Source of the DNA: Paraburkholderia silvatlantica
GTDB taxonomy: Bacteria; Pseudomonadota; Gammaproteobacteria; Burkholderiales; Burkholderiaceae
Direction of reading: 5' to 3'
Assembly: GCF_003096715.1 (NCBI RefSeq)
Contig: NZ_QEOL01000015.1
Span: 124,001 to 188,000 of the forward strand
Length of the DNA stretch: 64,000 nucleotides
The position numbers were made by a program, and so were the translations under genes. This document shows, in pieces, positions 26,401 through 36,137 of this stretch (its first letter is position 1; each line of letters opens with the position of its first letter). The notes under the pieces are model-generated. The model saw only the letters and a program-made list of their open reading frames with translations. It ran no database searches and had not been told where the DNA came from.

Positions 26401-27383
26401 TGCGAAGCTCCGGCAGCCTGGGACGCGGCGGGGGCGCTCGCACTCGTTGCGGGCTGCGGGGCGGCGGCGCCGCTTGCATGGTTCGCGGGCGAGGCCTGGC
26501 GGCCGTTGTTCGCTTCGGTGCGCACGGCCACGGTGGCCGTGCGGCCCGCGATCATGCGGAAATCGGCGGGCACTTCGTCGAGCGCCACGCGCACCGGAAT
26601 GCGCTGCGCGAGACGCACCCAGCTGAAGGCCGGATTCACGTTGGGCAGCAGGTTCGGCGCCGCCTGGCGGTCGCGGTCCTCGATCGCTGCGACGATGCTT
26701 TGCACATGGCCACGCAGCGCTCGCGTCTCGCCCATCACCGTGATTTCCACGGGTTGGCCGATCTGAATGCCGTGCAGGCGCGTTTCCTCGAAGTAGCCAT
26801 CCACGCGGAACGAATGCATGTCCACGACGGCGACCACCGCGCGGCCTGCCGTGACGTACTCGCCGACACGCGGCGCGCGGTCGTTCAAATAGCCGTCCAC
26901 GGGGCTCACGATCGTGGTGCGCTGAAGATTGAGCCTGGCGGTGTCGACCTGGACCTGGGCATCGGCGGCCGCGGCTTCGCCCTGATCGACGCGCGTGCGG
27001 CTTTCCTCCAGCGTTTCCGCGGCCACGAGATTGCCGAGCGCGAGATTGCGCGCGTATTCGCGCTTCGCCTGGGCGAGCGTGGCCTTGCGCTGCTCGAGCG
27101 TGGCCTCGGCGAGACGCAGCGCGAGCGCGTAGCGTGCCTGGTCGATCACGAACAGCACCTGGCCTTGCTTGACCTGCTGGTTGTCGGCGACGTCGACGCG
27201 GGTGATGAGGCCGCCTACGTCGGGCGCGACCTGGATCACGTCGGCGCGCACACGGCCGTCGCGCGTCCACGGCGAGAACATGTAGTAGTTGACGATGCGC
27301 CACAGCACGAGGGCGGCGACCACGACGACGATGAGCGTCAGCAGGATCTGTCCTGCGGAGAACCAGGTTTTTTTCACGTTCAC
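26397..27383 (-). CDS. HlyD-family periplasmic adaptor (AaeA/EmrA-like)
   Basis: A 328-residue membrane fusion protein with an N-terminal anchor at about residues 10-32. The biotinyl-lipoyl half 'APDVGGLITRVDVADNQQV' is followed by a short coiled-coil hairpin (about 85-150), the second lipoyl half 'IVSPVDGYLNDRAPRVGEYV', and a beta-barrel domain. This is the layout of AaeA, the partner of FUSC-type aromatic-acid exporters. The start is a GTG at 27383 (another GTG follows at 27377), one base after the DUF1656 stop. The last 40 or so residues are an Ala/Pro/Ser-rich low-complexity tail. Confidence 0.92.
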   Translation of the reverse strand: MNVKKTWFSAGQILLTLIVVVVAALVLWRIVNYYMFSPWTRDGRVRADVIQVAPDVGGLITRVDVADNQQVKQGQVLFVIDQARYALALRLAEATLEQRKATLAQAKREYARNLALGNLVAAETLEESRTRVDQGEAAAADAQVQVDTARLNLQRTTIVSPVDGYLNDRAPRVGEYVTAGRAVVAVVDMHSFRVDGYFEETRLHGIQIGQPVEITVMGETRALRGHVQSIVAAIEDRDRQAAPNLLPNVNPAFSWVRLAQRIPVRVALDEVPADFRMIAGRTATVAVRTEANNGRQASPANHASGAAAPQPATSASAPAASQAAGASQ

Positions 27384-27384
27384 G

Positions 27385-27594
27385 TTAATTCACGAAGCGA
27401 TGCGACACGATGATGACGGCAGCCAGCACGAAGACATAGATGCCGAGATCGAAAATGGAACGATGCCATACGAGCCGATAAAAGCCGACACGCGTGAGCA
27501 CCTTGCCGATCACGACATTGATGAGGTATGCGATCAGCATCAGCACGAGCACGGCGGGCACGAACACGCCAAAGATATCGATTTCGCCGATCAT
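27385..27594 (-). CDS. DUF1656 small inner-membrane protein (AaeX-like)
   Basis: A 69-residue protein with two hydrophobic helices (about 8-30 and 46-66) and the 'RVGFYRLVWHRSIFDLGIYV' segment typical of DUF1656. E. coli AaeX is the corresponding small protein of the aaeXAB operon. It lies 37 bp after the FUSC gene and one base before the adaptor gene, in the conserved order FUSC, DUF1656, HlyD, NodT. Its job in the pump is not established; a structural role in the inner-membrane complex is the common guess. Confidence 0.9.
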   Translation of the reverse strand: MIGEIDIFGVFVPAVLVLMLIAYLINVVIGKVLTRVGFYRLVWHRSIFDLGIYVFVLAAVIIVSHRFVN

Positions 27595-27631
27595 GATGCG
27601 GGTTTCGAAAAAGGATAAGAGGGATGCGCGC

Positions 27632-29770
27632 TCATGCCGTGGCCTCGGGGTTGGACGGCGATTGCGCCGCGAGAGCCGGATAGAGCGCGATGCGCAGGCC
27701 CACCAGCGCGTGCAGCGTGTCGCGCAGCCAGCGCTGCGAGACGAGCGCGCGCGGTGCGGGCTGGACATCGGCGTCGGCAACGGTGGCGGGCGGCAGTTGC
27801 GCGCGCGCGCGGGCCGCGACGCGGCGCATGGCGTCGTCGATGCTGGAGAGCAGCGCGGACGGGGCGTCCTGGCGCACGCGCGCACGCGCGCAGCGCGCAT
27901 AGTGGTCGCTTATGCCCGCGAGCACGCGGTCGATCGCGTCGGGCACGTCGCCGTCGAGTTTGTGGCGCGAGCGCCGCAAATCGAGCGAATTGAGCGCGAT
28001 ACGCAAATCGCGGAAGCTCTCGATCGACGGATGGCGGTGCTCGTCGGAAGCCGCGAGTCGCGGAATGAGTTGCATGAGGCGATCGACCATGCGCGAGGTG
28101 AGATTGCGCTGGTCCGCGATAGGCGTGGGCGATGCCGAGAGCGCGACGTCGCTCCAGCTCGAGCGCAACAGGCGCCGCGCCGCGAGTTCGGCGCCGAACG
28201 GACGCGTGACGCGCGTCCACAGATAGGCGAACAGGAGGCCCGCCACGCCGGCGATATTGCTGTTCAGGAAGACGAAGAAGTCCGACTCGTAAGCACTCTG
28301 CACGCTGATGAAGGTGGCCGTGTTCACGGCCACGAGCATCGTCACCATGTTGAAGGCCGGGCGCGGAATGAGCGTGCCGATCAGGATGAACGGGCCCGCG
28401 AACAGCAGCACGAGCATCGCGAAATCGTGCACCTTGGGCAGCGCGACGAACAGATAGAGGCCGGCGAATACCACGCTCGCCGCGGTGGCGAGGAAAAAGC
28501 GGAACACCAGCGGCGCGGGCTCGTCGGATGCCGCGAAAAAGCAGCAGGCCACGGCCGCAAGCGTCACCGCGCCCGCGCCGTCGTGCCAGCCCGAGCTGAC
28601 CCAAAGCCAGCAGGCCACGAGAATCGCGCTCATCGGCACGAGGCACGAGAACAACATGAGGCCGCGATCGTAGAAGCGTTCCGTGCCGCCAAGGCGCCAG
28701 TGACGATAGCGCGGCCGCCACGTGCCGATTTTCGCTTCGTGCGCGATGAGCGCGCGCAGCGCGCGGCAGTCCTGCCACACGTCGATCACCTGGCCAAGGC
28801 GCCAGAGCGCGTTCGAGAGCAGCGCGCCTTCCCAGCTCGAGAGTGCATCGCGCGCGGGCTGCAGCGTCGCGATGCGCTTGCGCAGATTTTCTGCGCTCGG
28901 GTCGCCCGCGTCGTCGCGCATCTCGGCCGCGCGCGTGGGCAGCGGCTCGTCGAACCAGCGCGCCGCGTCGGCGAGCAGGCTATCGAGGCCCTCCGGCCAC
29001 GCGTGCAGATCGCGGCGCAGCGCGACGAGCGGGTCGGCGAGCGCGGAGATCATCGGGAGGAAGAGTTGCATGCGTCCGCGCAGCGACTCGGCGCGCTCGA
29101 GGATCTCGGGGTGCGTGTGGTCGTAGCTCAACTGGCTCAGCAGGAATTCGAGCTGGTTGACCGTGGCGGCGAGACGTTGACGGCACGCCGAAAGCGCTTT
29201 GCCCGCAATATGGCCCGAGAGCGTTTCGCGGCCGTACCAGGCGGCATCGCGGAACCAGGCGTCGGCGCGCTCGATGAGCGTGGGCGCGAGGCGGCTAGGC
29301 AGGATGGTGCTGCCCACCACGCTCGCGCAAATGATGCCGACCGTGATTTCCTGCGTGCGCGCGATCGCCACGTCGAACACGGTAGTGGGATCGGTCACGG
29401 TGGGCAGCGCGATGAGCGGCATCGTATAGCCCGCGAGCATGAACACGTAACTGCGCGCGGTGCGGTCGGAGATCGCCAGATAGAGCAGCGTGCCCGTCCA
29501 GGTCGCGACGATCGCGCTGAAGAGGAGCGGCGTTTCGACGAAGGGCGGCACGAGCGCGATGGCCGCGGCCGCGCCGAGCGCGGTGCCGAGCGCGCGGTAA
29601 AGCGCCTTCGAGCGCGTGGCGCCCACGAACGGGTTCGAGACGATGTACACGCTGGCCATCGCCCAATAGGGGCGCGGGAGCTGAAATTTGAGCGCGATAT
29701 AGAGCGCCAGCATCGACGCGGCGAAGGTCTTGACCGAAAAGAGCCAGTCGCGGATGGTGGGGTAGGTCAT
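27632..29770 (-). CDS. FUSC family inner-membrane transporter (AaeB-like)
   Basis: A 712-residue protein with the duplicated fusaric-acid-resistance layout. About five or six membrane helices (about 12-165) precede a cytosolic helical domain of about 190 residues, and a second membrane block (about 355-500) precedes another cytosolic domain. The motif 'PRPYWAMASVYIVSNPFVGAT' is the usual FUSC N-terminal signature, with a matching 'PRPAFNMVTMLVAVNTATF' in the second half. Family members export fusaric acid or aromatic carboxylic acids. The ATG at 29770 is 17 bp after the marR stop, with no strong ribosome site, so translation may depend on marR. Confidence 0.92.
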   Translation of the reverse strand: MTYPTIRDWLFSVKTFAASMLALYIALKFQLPRPYWAMASVYIVSNPFVGATRSKALYRALGTALGAAAAIALVPPFVETPLLFSAIVATWTGTLLYLAISDRTARSYVFMLAGYTMPLIALPTVTDPTTVFDVAIARTQEITVGIICASVVGSTILPSRLAPTLIERADAWFRDAAWYGRETLSGHIAGKALSACRQRLAATVNQLEFLLSQLSYDHTHPEILERAESLRGRMQLFLPMISALADPLVALRRDLHAWPEGLDSLLADAARWFDEPLPTRAAEMRDDAGDPSAENLRKRIATLQPARDALSSWEGALLSNALWRLGQVIDVWQDCRALRALIAHEAKIGTWRPRYRHWRLGGTERFYDRGLMLFSCLVPMSAILVACWLWVSSGWHDGAGAVTLAAVACCFFAASDEPAPLVFRFFLATAASVVFAGLYLFVALPKVHDFAMLVLLFAGPFILIGTLIPRPAFNMVTMLVAVNTATFISVQSAYESDFFVFLNSNIAGVAGLLFAYLWTRVTRPFGAELAARRLLRSSWSDVALSASPTPIADQRNLTSRMVDRLMQLIPRLAASDEHRHPSIESFRDLRIALNSLDLRRSRHKLDGDVPDAIDRVLAGISDHYARCARARVRQDAPSALLSSIDDAMRRVAARARAQLPPATVADADVQPAPRALVSQRWLRDTLHALVGLRIALYPALAAQSPSNPEATA

Positions 29771-29787
29771 GAGTCCGCTGTCTGCTT

Positions 29788-30252
29788 TCAGTCGTGTAAG
29801 GGCCGGTCGGCCTGGTCCGCGGGGGAGGCTGCATTGAACGCGTTGAGCACGCGCAGCGTCGCTTCGAGGTCGGCGCGGCTCACGCCCTTGAGCACGCGGG
29901 CGCGCAGCGAGCGCAGTTCGTCCTCCATGCGCTCGGTCACGGCGCGGCCTTCGCTCGTGAGCGAGATCGTTTTTGCGCGGCGGTCGTCGGGGTCTTCGTC
30001 GCGGCGCACGAGGCCCGCGGCGCAGAGCTGGTCGAGCAGACGCACGAGCGACGGGCCTTCTATGCCAACGTGCTCCGCGAGCGTGACCTGGCGCACGGCT
30101 TCGCCAAGGCGCCCGGCGGTGAGAAGCGGCGCGGCGCATGCCTCGGAGACGTTGTATGCGGTAAGGGCGCCGTGCGTCGTGCGCCGCCATTTGCGTGCTG
30201 CCACGACGAGCGTGCTGCTGACCGCAAGGCGTAAAGTATGAAGATTCGACAT
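29788..30252 (-). CDS. MarR-family regulator of the efflux operon
   Basis: A 154-residue winged-helix repressor. It has the MarR layout: an N-terminal dimer helix, 'LTAYNVSEACAAPLLTAG', then the HTH 'VTLAEHVGIEGPSLVRLLDQL', and the wing 'LVRRDEDPDDRRAKTISLT' with the family-diagnostic DxRA. These proteins usually release DNA when they bind phenolic or aromatic acids, which fits control of an AaeB/FUSC pump. The ATG at 30252 is chosen to fit the family N-terminus. It is the first gene of the operon, and an inverted repeat 27-40 bp upstream is a likely autoregulatory site. Confidence 0.92.
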   Translation of the reverse strand: MSNLHTLRLAVSSTLVVAARKWRRTTHGALTAYNVSEACAAPLLTAGRLGEAVRQVTLAEHVGIEGPSLVRLLDQLCAAGLVRRDEDPDDRRAKTISLTSEGRAVTERMEDELRSLRARVLKGVSRADLEATLRVLNAFNAASPADQADRPLHD

Positions 30253-30278
30253 CGGCGGATGATAGCCCAAAGCGATTC

Positions 30279-30292
30279 GATAGCAAACTATC
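30279..30292 (-). promoter_or_regulatory. Candidate MarR operator
   Basis: GATAG and CTATC (30279-30283 and 30288-30292) form an inverted repeat with a 4-nt centre, upstream of marR. A second GATAG lies at 30261-30265. The sequence on the operon strand, GATAGTTTGCTATC, resembles the short AT-containing dyads bound by MarR proteins. Binding is inferred. Confidence 0.5.
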
Positions 30293-30425
30293 ATTTTCTT
30301 TCGCGGCGCCACGAACCGGATGGTATTCGACTCGTGGCCGGTCTGCTTTTTATATGGTGTGCGGTGATGCGTACGGCCAACAGTGCCCGACGAGCGCGGC
30401 TGTTTCGGCGTTGTTTTATATGCGC

Positions 30426-31112
30426 TTAACTATTTGACCGGCCGGAAAGCAGGGCGGGAAGCTGCATCATGTCGGTGAATACGTGCGCAACGCCGGCCGC
30501 GAGGAGTGCCTGCGCGCTGCTGTGGCCGGGCTCGGGCGGGCTGTAGCCGAACACGGTGGCGCCCGCGGCGAGGCCCGCGCGGGCGCCCGTGACCGTGTCC
30601 TCGATCACGGCGCAGCGGCCGGGCTGCACGCCGAGACCGGCTGCCGCCGCGAGATAGACATCGGGATGCGGCTTGCTGCGCGGCATTTCGTGGCCGCTGT
30701 AGATGTGGCCTGCGAAGCAGTCGAGCAGGTCCACCTTGCGCAGCTGCAACTCGACCTTGCGCCGGTCCGCACCCGAGGCGACGGCGATGCGCCCGTTCAT
30801 GGCCGCGTGCACCGCGCGCACGGCTGCGGGCGCGCCCGGAATCTCGACGAGATCGCGCGCCAGCGCTTCATTGCGGCGCGCGCGAAAGCCTTCGAGCCAG
30901 GCATCGGTAATCGCGAAACCCGTATGCGCCTCGATGCGCGCGGCTTCGTCTTTCACCGCCTTGCCGACGAAGATGCGCATGGCTTCGTCCACCTCGAGCG
31001 TCCAGCCGAGTTCGCCCAGCATCTGCGTGAGCACCACGTGCGTAATGCGTTCTGAGTCGACGAGCACGCCGTCGCAGTCGAAGAGGATGGCGTCGAAAGG
31101 GATGGGGGACAT
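30426..31112 (-). CDS. HAD-family phosphatase (beta-phosphoglucomutase/phosphatase type)
   Basis: A 228-residue HAD subfamily IA hydrolase. The nucleophile motif is 'LFDCDGVLVDSE' with D12 and D14, motif II is 'AVASGADRRKV', the lysine is in 'SKPHPDVY' and motif IV is 'VIEDTVTGARAG'. The helical cap between about residues 20 and 90 gives substrate choice, and sugar phosphates are typical of this group. The ATG at 31112 gives the normal HAD N-terminus. An in-frame ATG at 31163 would add a Gln/Thr-rich leader coming from a 14-bp direct repeat. It lies 122 bp after the aminotransferase gene on the same strand. Confidence 0.88.
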   Translation of the reverse strand: MSPIPFDAILFDCDGVLVDSERITHVVLTQMLGELGWTLEVDEAMRIFVGKAVKDEAARIEAHTGFAITDAWLEGFRARRNEALARDLVEIPGAPAAVRAVHAAMNGRIAVASGADRRKVELQLRKVDLLDCFAGHIYSGHEMPRSKPHPDVYLAAAAGLGVQPGRCAVIEDTVTGARAGLAAGATVFGYSPPEPGHSSAQALLAAGVAHVFTDMMQLPALLSGRSNS

Positions 31113-31234
31113 CTTCGCTTGGGTTTGCCTGCGGTTGCTTTCAGTTGCCTGCGGTTGCGTCATGCGGCGCGCATCGGGATCGCGCGCGCAGGAGCGCGAT
31201 GATAACCGGGGTCGCGTTTGCGTGGGCGGTTCGC

Positions 31235-32512
31235 TTAACGCCGCGCTTCGCGCGAGCCGGCCGAAAGCGACTCTTCGAGCGCGGCAACCCCGGCGGGCAG
31301 ATCGACCCTCACGCCGAGATCGCTCATGGTGCGGCCAAGCGCGTGCACGGTGCGAAAGAGGTTGTGCTCGCGGCACTGCTCGCCCATCTGCCCGATGCGA
31401 ACGATCGGGAGACCGAACGATCCGGCGATCTCCACCTGGTACTGCTGCGAGATGTGATTGCACACCTCGCGCGCAGTGACGCCCTCGGGCAGCCCGATGC
31501 CGACCACGGAATTCAGGCGGCACGATTGCGGCGTATAAAGCGCGAGGCCCAACGCGCTCACGCCGCTTTGCAGCGCGAGCGAGCAGCGCAGGTGGCGCGC
31601 AAAGCGTTTTTCGAGCGTTTCCGTGCACACGAGGCGCAGCGCTTCGTGCAGCGCCAGCACGCCCGAGACGGGCGCGGTGTAGTGATAGCCGGCGTTGTGC
31701 CAGAAGTTTTCGGCGAGCATGGCGTCGAGGCACCAGTGCGTGTTCGGCGCGGTGCGTGTGCGCACGCGCTCCCAGGCGGCGTCCGAAAAGGCAATCAGCG
31801 AAACGCCCGGGATCGAAGAGAGGCCCTTTTGGCCGCCCGTGATGACGACGTCGATGCCCCAGGCGTCCATTTCCAGCGGCATGGTGCTCAGCGTGCAGAC
31901 GGCGTCCACCACCACGAGCGCCCCGGCGGCCTTGGCGAGCTGCACGATTTCCTTGAGTTCGCGGTTCCACACCGTATTGGAGGTTTCGCCGTGCACGATC
32001 GTGACGACAGCCGGGCGCGTGCGCTCGATGGCTTGCGCCACGGCTGCGAGCGAGGCGATCTCGCGGTCGGCCACATCGAGTGTGGTGACTTCGGCGCCCA
32101 CGCGGCCCGCCATTTCGGCCATGCGCTGGCTGAAGAAGCCGTTGACGATGGAGAGCACGCGGGTGCCTGGCCACGCGAGGTTCGAGATCGCCATTTCCAT
32201 GGCCGCCGAGCCCGGACCGGCCACGCCGAGCACCCAGTTCGAGCGCGTCTGGAACACGTAGCGCGCCATCGTCTTCACCTGGTGAATGACGCGCGCCATG
32301 GTGTCGCCGAGGTGATTGATGACGACGGTGTTGGCCTTGGCCACGGCGTCGGGAATCGGCACGGGGCCGGCACCCATCATGAGGAGCGGCTCCTCGGGCA
32401 GGATGCGGTCGAGCGTTTCGACGATGGGGCAAGGCACGGGCGCGGCCTCGGCCGCTGCCGCCGCTGTGCGCGAAGTGGCCAGCGGGTCGGGGTGGAGCGC
32501 GTTGTCGTTCAT
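31235..32512 (-). CDS. Class V aminotransferase (alanine/serine-glyoxylate type)
   Basis: A 425-residue PLP enzyme. The PLP lysine is K229 in 'ITGGQKGLSS', and an Asp in 'VVVDAVCTLST' holds the pyridine ring. 'HLGDTMARVIHQ' and 'VAGPGSAAMEMA' are the usual N-terminal and cofactor-phosphate segments of alanine-glyoxylate aminotransferases. The first 30 residues are an Ala-rich extension beyond the family core. It probably transfers an amino group from alanine or serine to glyoxylate or a related oxo acid; 2-aminoethylphosphonate- and pyridoxamine-type relatives cannot be excluded. Divergent from the thioesterase gene, 212 bp away. Confidence 0.88.
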   Translation of the reverse strand: MNDNALHPDPLATSRTAAAAAEAAPVPCPIVETLDRILPEEPLLMMGAGPVPIPDAVAKANTVVINHLGDTMARVIHQVKTMARYVFQTRSNWVLGVAGPGSAAMEMAISNLAWPGTRVLSIVNGFFSQRMAEMAGRVGAEVTTLDVADREIASLAAVAQAIERTRPAVVTIVHGETSNTVWNRELKEIVQLAKAAGALVVVDAVCTLSTMPLEMDAWGIDVVITGGQKGLSSIPGVSLIAFSDAAWERVRTRTAPNTHWCLDAMLAENFWHNAGYHYTAPVSGVLALHEALRLVCTETLEKRFARHLRCSLALQSGVSALGLALYTPQSCRLNSVVGIGLPEGVTAREVCNHISQQYQVEIAGSFGLPIVRIGQMGEQCREHNLFRTVHALGRTMSDLGVRVDLPAGVAALEESLSAGSREARR

Positions 32513-32724
32513 CTTGAGTACCTGGTTTTATCCTGGAAGGGTTTGCGGAGGACGCGCGCCTCGCGCGCCTTCAGGCAGTGTTGTGCGGCGCGGCAGCGCT
32601 GGCCATGTACAGTTGCGCGGAATTTCGCTGAACAGTCGTACGGGCGGCGCTGCGGCACGCTGTGGCATTGGGGCAGCCACCCTATAATCAATCGCATCGC
32701 CCGATAATGCAAGGAAGACCGCGT

Positions 32725-33126
32725 ATGCCGCAGTTCGCCGTGGACAACCCGTTTCTTGAAACGCTCGGCGTGAGCGTCGCGCAGTGGCGCGAGGGCTACG
32801 CGGAGCTTGTCATGCCCATCGACGCTTCCAAGCTCAATCGCCAGGGCGTGCTGCAAGGCGGCGCGATCGCCACGCTGCTCGACGCCGCCGCCGGCTACGC
32901 GGGACTCTTCGCGCCGGTTGGCGCCCCGCCGCGTCATGGCTTCACGCTCTCGCTCACGACCCACTACCTCGACAAAGGGCTTGGCCAGTTCGTGCGGGCG
33001 AAGGGGTTTCTGGAGCGCGGCGGCCGATCGATCTTCTTTGCGCGCGCCGAGGCCTGGGTGGACGACCGCCTGCTGATCGCGAGCGCGCAAGGGACGTTCA
33101 AGTATTCGTATCCGCAGAAGGCATGA
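32725..33126 (+). CDS. PaaI-type hotdog thioesterase
   Basis: A 133-residue single hotdog-fold protein. The long helix segment 'NRQGVLQGGAIATLLDAAAGYAG' region carries the family's Gly-Gly and the Asp in 'TLLDAA' used in catalysis. It is followed by the strands 'TLSLTTHYL' and 'FFARAEAW'. Such enzymes hydrolyse acyl- or aryl-CoA thioesters; the acyl group is unknown here. The ATG at 32725 is preferred because AAGGAAG lies 9 nt upstream. An ATG at 32707 and a GTG at 32662 are in frame but lack a ribosome site. Confidence 0.88.
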   Translation: MPQFAVDNPFLETLGVSVAQWREGYAELVMPIDASKLNRQGVLQGGAIATLLDAAAGYAGLFAPVGAPPRHGFTLSLTTHYLDKGLGQFVRAKGFLERGGRSIFFARAEAWVDDRLLIASAQGTFKYSYPQKA

Positions 33127-33938
33127 TCGAGGCGACTTCTGGTTTAATAGGGATCCGAAATAATCTGGCTGACAAGAAAAGGCCCGCCGCTTCGACTCTC
33201 GTTTTCGGATTGGAAGACAGAAAGCGGAACGGATGCGGAATTTATGTTGCCCGTTCAACGAGTGTAAAGTTTTTATTTTAATGATTTCGTAATATTTATT
33301 CTTTCAAATCAATGATTTGGCGCATTTTGCATTTAGGGTATTCCCGATTTCCGAATAATGAGATCGGCGAACTTTTTGCAACGGAGAATTGATCCTTGAT
33401 TATCTCGTCAGACGCGATTCGCCGATCAGATTTCGTCGAAATTAAAATGACGATCGGGAGCGCGTAAAAACCAAAAAGAGCCGATAATTCCATAACCCCG
33501 CGCCAGTCGGCCATCTCAGCCGGGAGGCGGTCCACCAACCGCCTGAAAAGCTATTTTCATGAGCATTCTCAGACGCTTTCCAGCATTCCCCTCTATTGAT
33601 CGATGTCAAAACTCAACCCGATATCCGACCAAACCCCTGGTTGCGATAAAACGATATTATTGATAGCATCCGCGGGTCGCTGATTCAGACCGGTCCACCT
33701 TTCCGGTATGAATTGCAGCGAACGGGGCAGGCGGATCGCTTGCGCAACAGAGTCTGTAACTCAGCAGTCTCTCCGAACTCAGCCGCCTACCAGGGCGCTG
33801 ATACACGCCGGGCCCCGTCACGTCTTTTTCTCTGGTGCTCGTCGTCGTTGTTCCCCATTGAAAATCATTGGGGCGCTGTTCGTTTGCGCAGGTCATTCCG
33901 TCTGACCGGTTGACCCGAAAACAATCGAGGAGCTCCTG
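33127..33938. other. AT-rich non-coding stretch before livK
   Basis: From about 33140 to 33680 the DNA is visibly AT-rich against GC-rich neighbours, with runs such as TTTTTATTTTAATG near 33270. An 80-codon open frame lies on the minus strand at 33296-33538 (better start ATG 33514) with one hydrophobic stretch near its N-terminus, but it has no ribosome site and no family I recognise. From 33690 to 33938 composition returns to normal and no gene is seen; it probably holds the livK promoter and leader. Confidence 0.5.
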
Positions 33939-35066
33939 ATGATGCCGCTGTTCTCTCTTAACCGCCTTACCTCCGTTTCCGTGGCCGCCGCGCTGCTCGC
34001 ATTGGCTGCAAGCGCGAACGCCGACACCGTGAAGATCGCCATTGCCGGCCCGTTCAGCGGCCCGGTCGCCCAGTACGGCGACATGGTCAAGGCGGGCGCG
34101 CTGACTGCGATCGAGCAGATCAACGCGGCTGGCGGTGTGAACGGCAACAAGCTCGAAGCCGTCCTCATGGATGACTCGTGCGAGCCGAAGCAGGCTGTCG
34201 CCGTCGCCAACAAGATCGTTTCGCAGCACATCCAGTACGTGGTCGGCCACGTCTGCTCGGGCTCGACGATTCCCGCTTCGGACATCTACGAGAACGAAGG
34301 CGTCGTGATGGTCACGCCGTCGGCCACCGCGCCGCAGCTGACCGAAGGCAAGAAGCGCCAGTTCATCTTCCGCACCATCGGCCGCGACGACCAGCAAGGT
34401 CCGGCCGCCGCCGCCTACATCATCAACAAGGTCAAGCCGAAGAAGGTCGCGATCCTGCACGACAAACAGTCGTACGGCCAGGGCATTGCCACGTCGGTCA
34501 AGGCCGCGCTCGACAAGGCGCACATTCCGGTCGTCGTGTTCGAAGGCATCAACGCCGGCGATTCGGACTACTCGGCAGTCGTCACGAAGCTCAAGTCGCA
34601 GGGCGTGGACTTCGTCTACTTCGGCGGCTACCACCCGGAAATGGGCCTGCTCATGCGCCAGTCGCGTGAACAGGGCGTGAAGGCCACGTTCATGGGTCCG
34701 GAAGGCGTGGGCAACAAGGACGTGACGGCCATCGCCGGCCCGGCTTCGGAAGGCATGCTCGTCACGCTGCCGGCCGACTTCGCCTCGGACCCCGCCAACG
34801 CGAAGCTCGTGAAGGCCTTCGCCGACGCCAAACGCGATGCGAACGGCCCGTTCCAGATGCCGTCGTACGCGGCCGTCGAAGTGATCGCCGACGGCATCGC
34901 CGGCGCGAAGAGCACGGACCCGGCCAAGGTTGCGGCCTACCTGCACAAGAACGCGTTCAACACGCCGATCGGCAAGGTCGAGTACGACGCCCAGGGCGAC
35001 CTGAAGTCGTTCCGCTTCGTCGTCTACACGTGGCACAAGGACGCTACCAAGACCGCCGCGAACTGA
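33939..35066 (+). CDS. livK: Branched-chain amino acid ABC transporter, substrate-binding protein
   Basis: A 375-residue periplasmic binding protein (type I fold). It has a Sec signal ending at 'ASANA' near residue 28, then the mature start 'DTVKIAIAGPFSGPVAQYG'. 'INAAGGVNGNKLE', 'VVGHVCSGST' and 'VTPSATAP' are hallmarks of the LivJ/LivK group, with the paired Cys (in 'DDSC' and 'GHVC') that form the conserved disulfide. It should bind leucine, isoleucine or valine and deliver them to LivHMGF. GAGGAG lies just before the ATG. A strong terminator hairpin follows, so this gene is probably made in excess over the permease genes. Confidence 0.95.
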   Translation: MMPLFSLNRLTSVSVAAALLALAASANADTVKIAIAGPFSGPVAQYGDMVKAGALTAIEQINAAGGVNGNKLEAVLMDDSCEPKQAVAVANKIVSQHIQYVVGHVCSGSTIPASDIYENEGVVMVTPSATAPQLTEGKKRQFIFRTIGRDDQQGPAAAAYIINKVKPKKVAILHDKQSYGQGIATSVKAALDKAHIPVVVFEGINAGDSDYSAVVTKLKSQGVDFVYFGGYHPEMGLLMRQSREQGVKATFMGPEGVGNKDVTAIAGPASEGMLVTLPADFASDPANAKLVKAFADAKRDANGPFQMPSYAAVEVIADGIAGAKSTDPAKVAAYLHKNAFNTPIGKVEYDAQGDLKSFRFVVYTWHKDATKTAAN

Positions 35067-35085
35067 TCCCGGCGCTGCACGCTGC

Positions 35086-35119
35086 AAACGCCCCGTCTTG
35101 TCCTGGGGCGGGGCGTTTT
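35086..35119 (+). terminator. Rho-independent terminator between livK and livH
   Basis: AAACGCCCCG (35086-35095) pairs with CGGGGCGTTT (35109-35118) around a 13-nt loop, followed by a T. The stem ends in an A/T run, as intrinsic terminators do. It lies 20 bp after the livK stop and 85 bp before livH, so partial read-through would give high livK and lower livHMGF output. Confidence 0.85.
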
Positions 35120-35203
35120 CATGGCGGTTGTGCGCGCAACTCAAGAAAGGGTTGGTACGGTTCCAAAGGTCTCTCATCGGCTTCATGGCCGCGGGGCTTA
35201 CGC

Positions 35204-36130
<927 letters not shown>

Positions 36131-36137
36131 GGTCGAA

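Noticed and set aside
33657..35186. A 509-codon open frame antisense to livK
   Set aside because: Composition is Arg/Val/Asp-rich without any motif, and livK on the other strand is certain.
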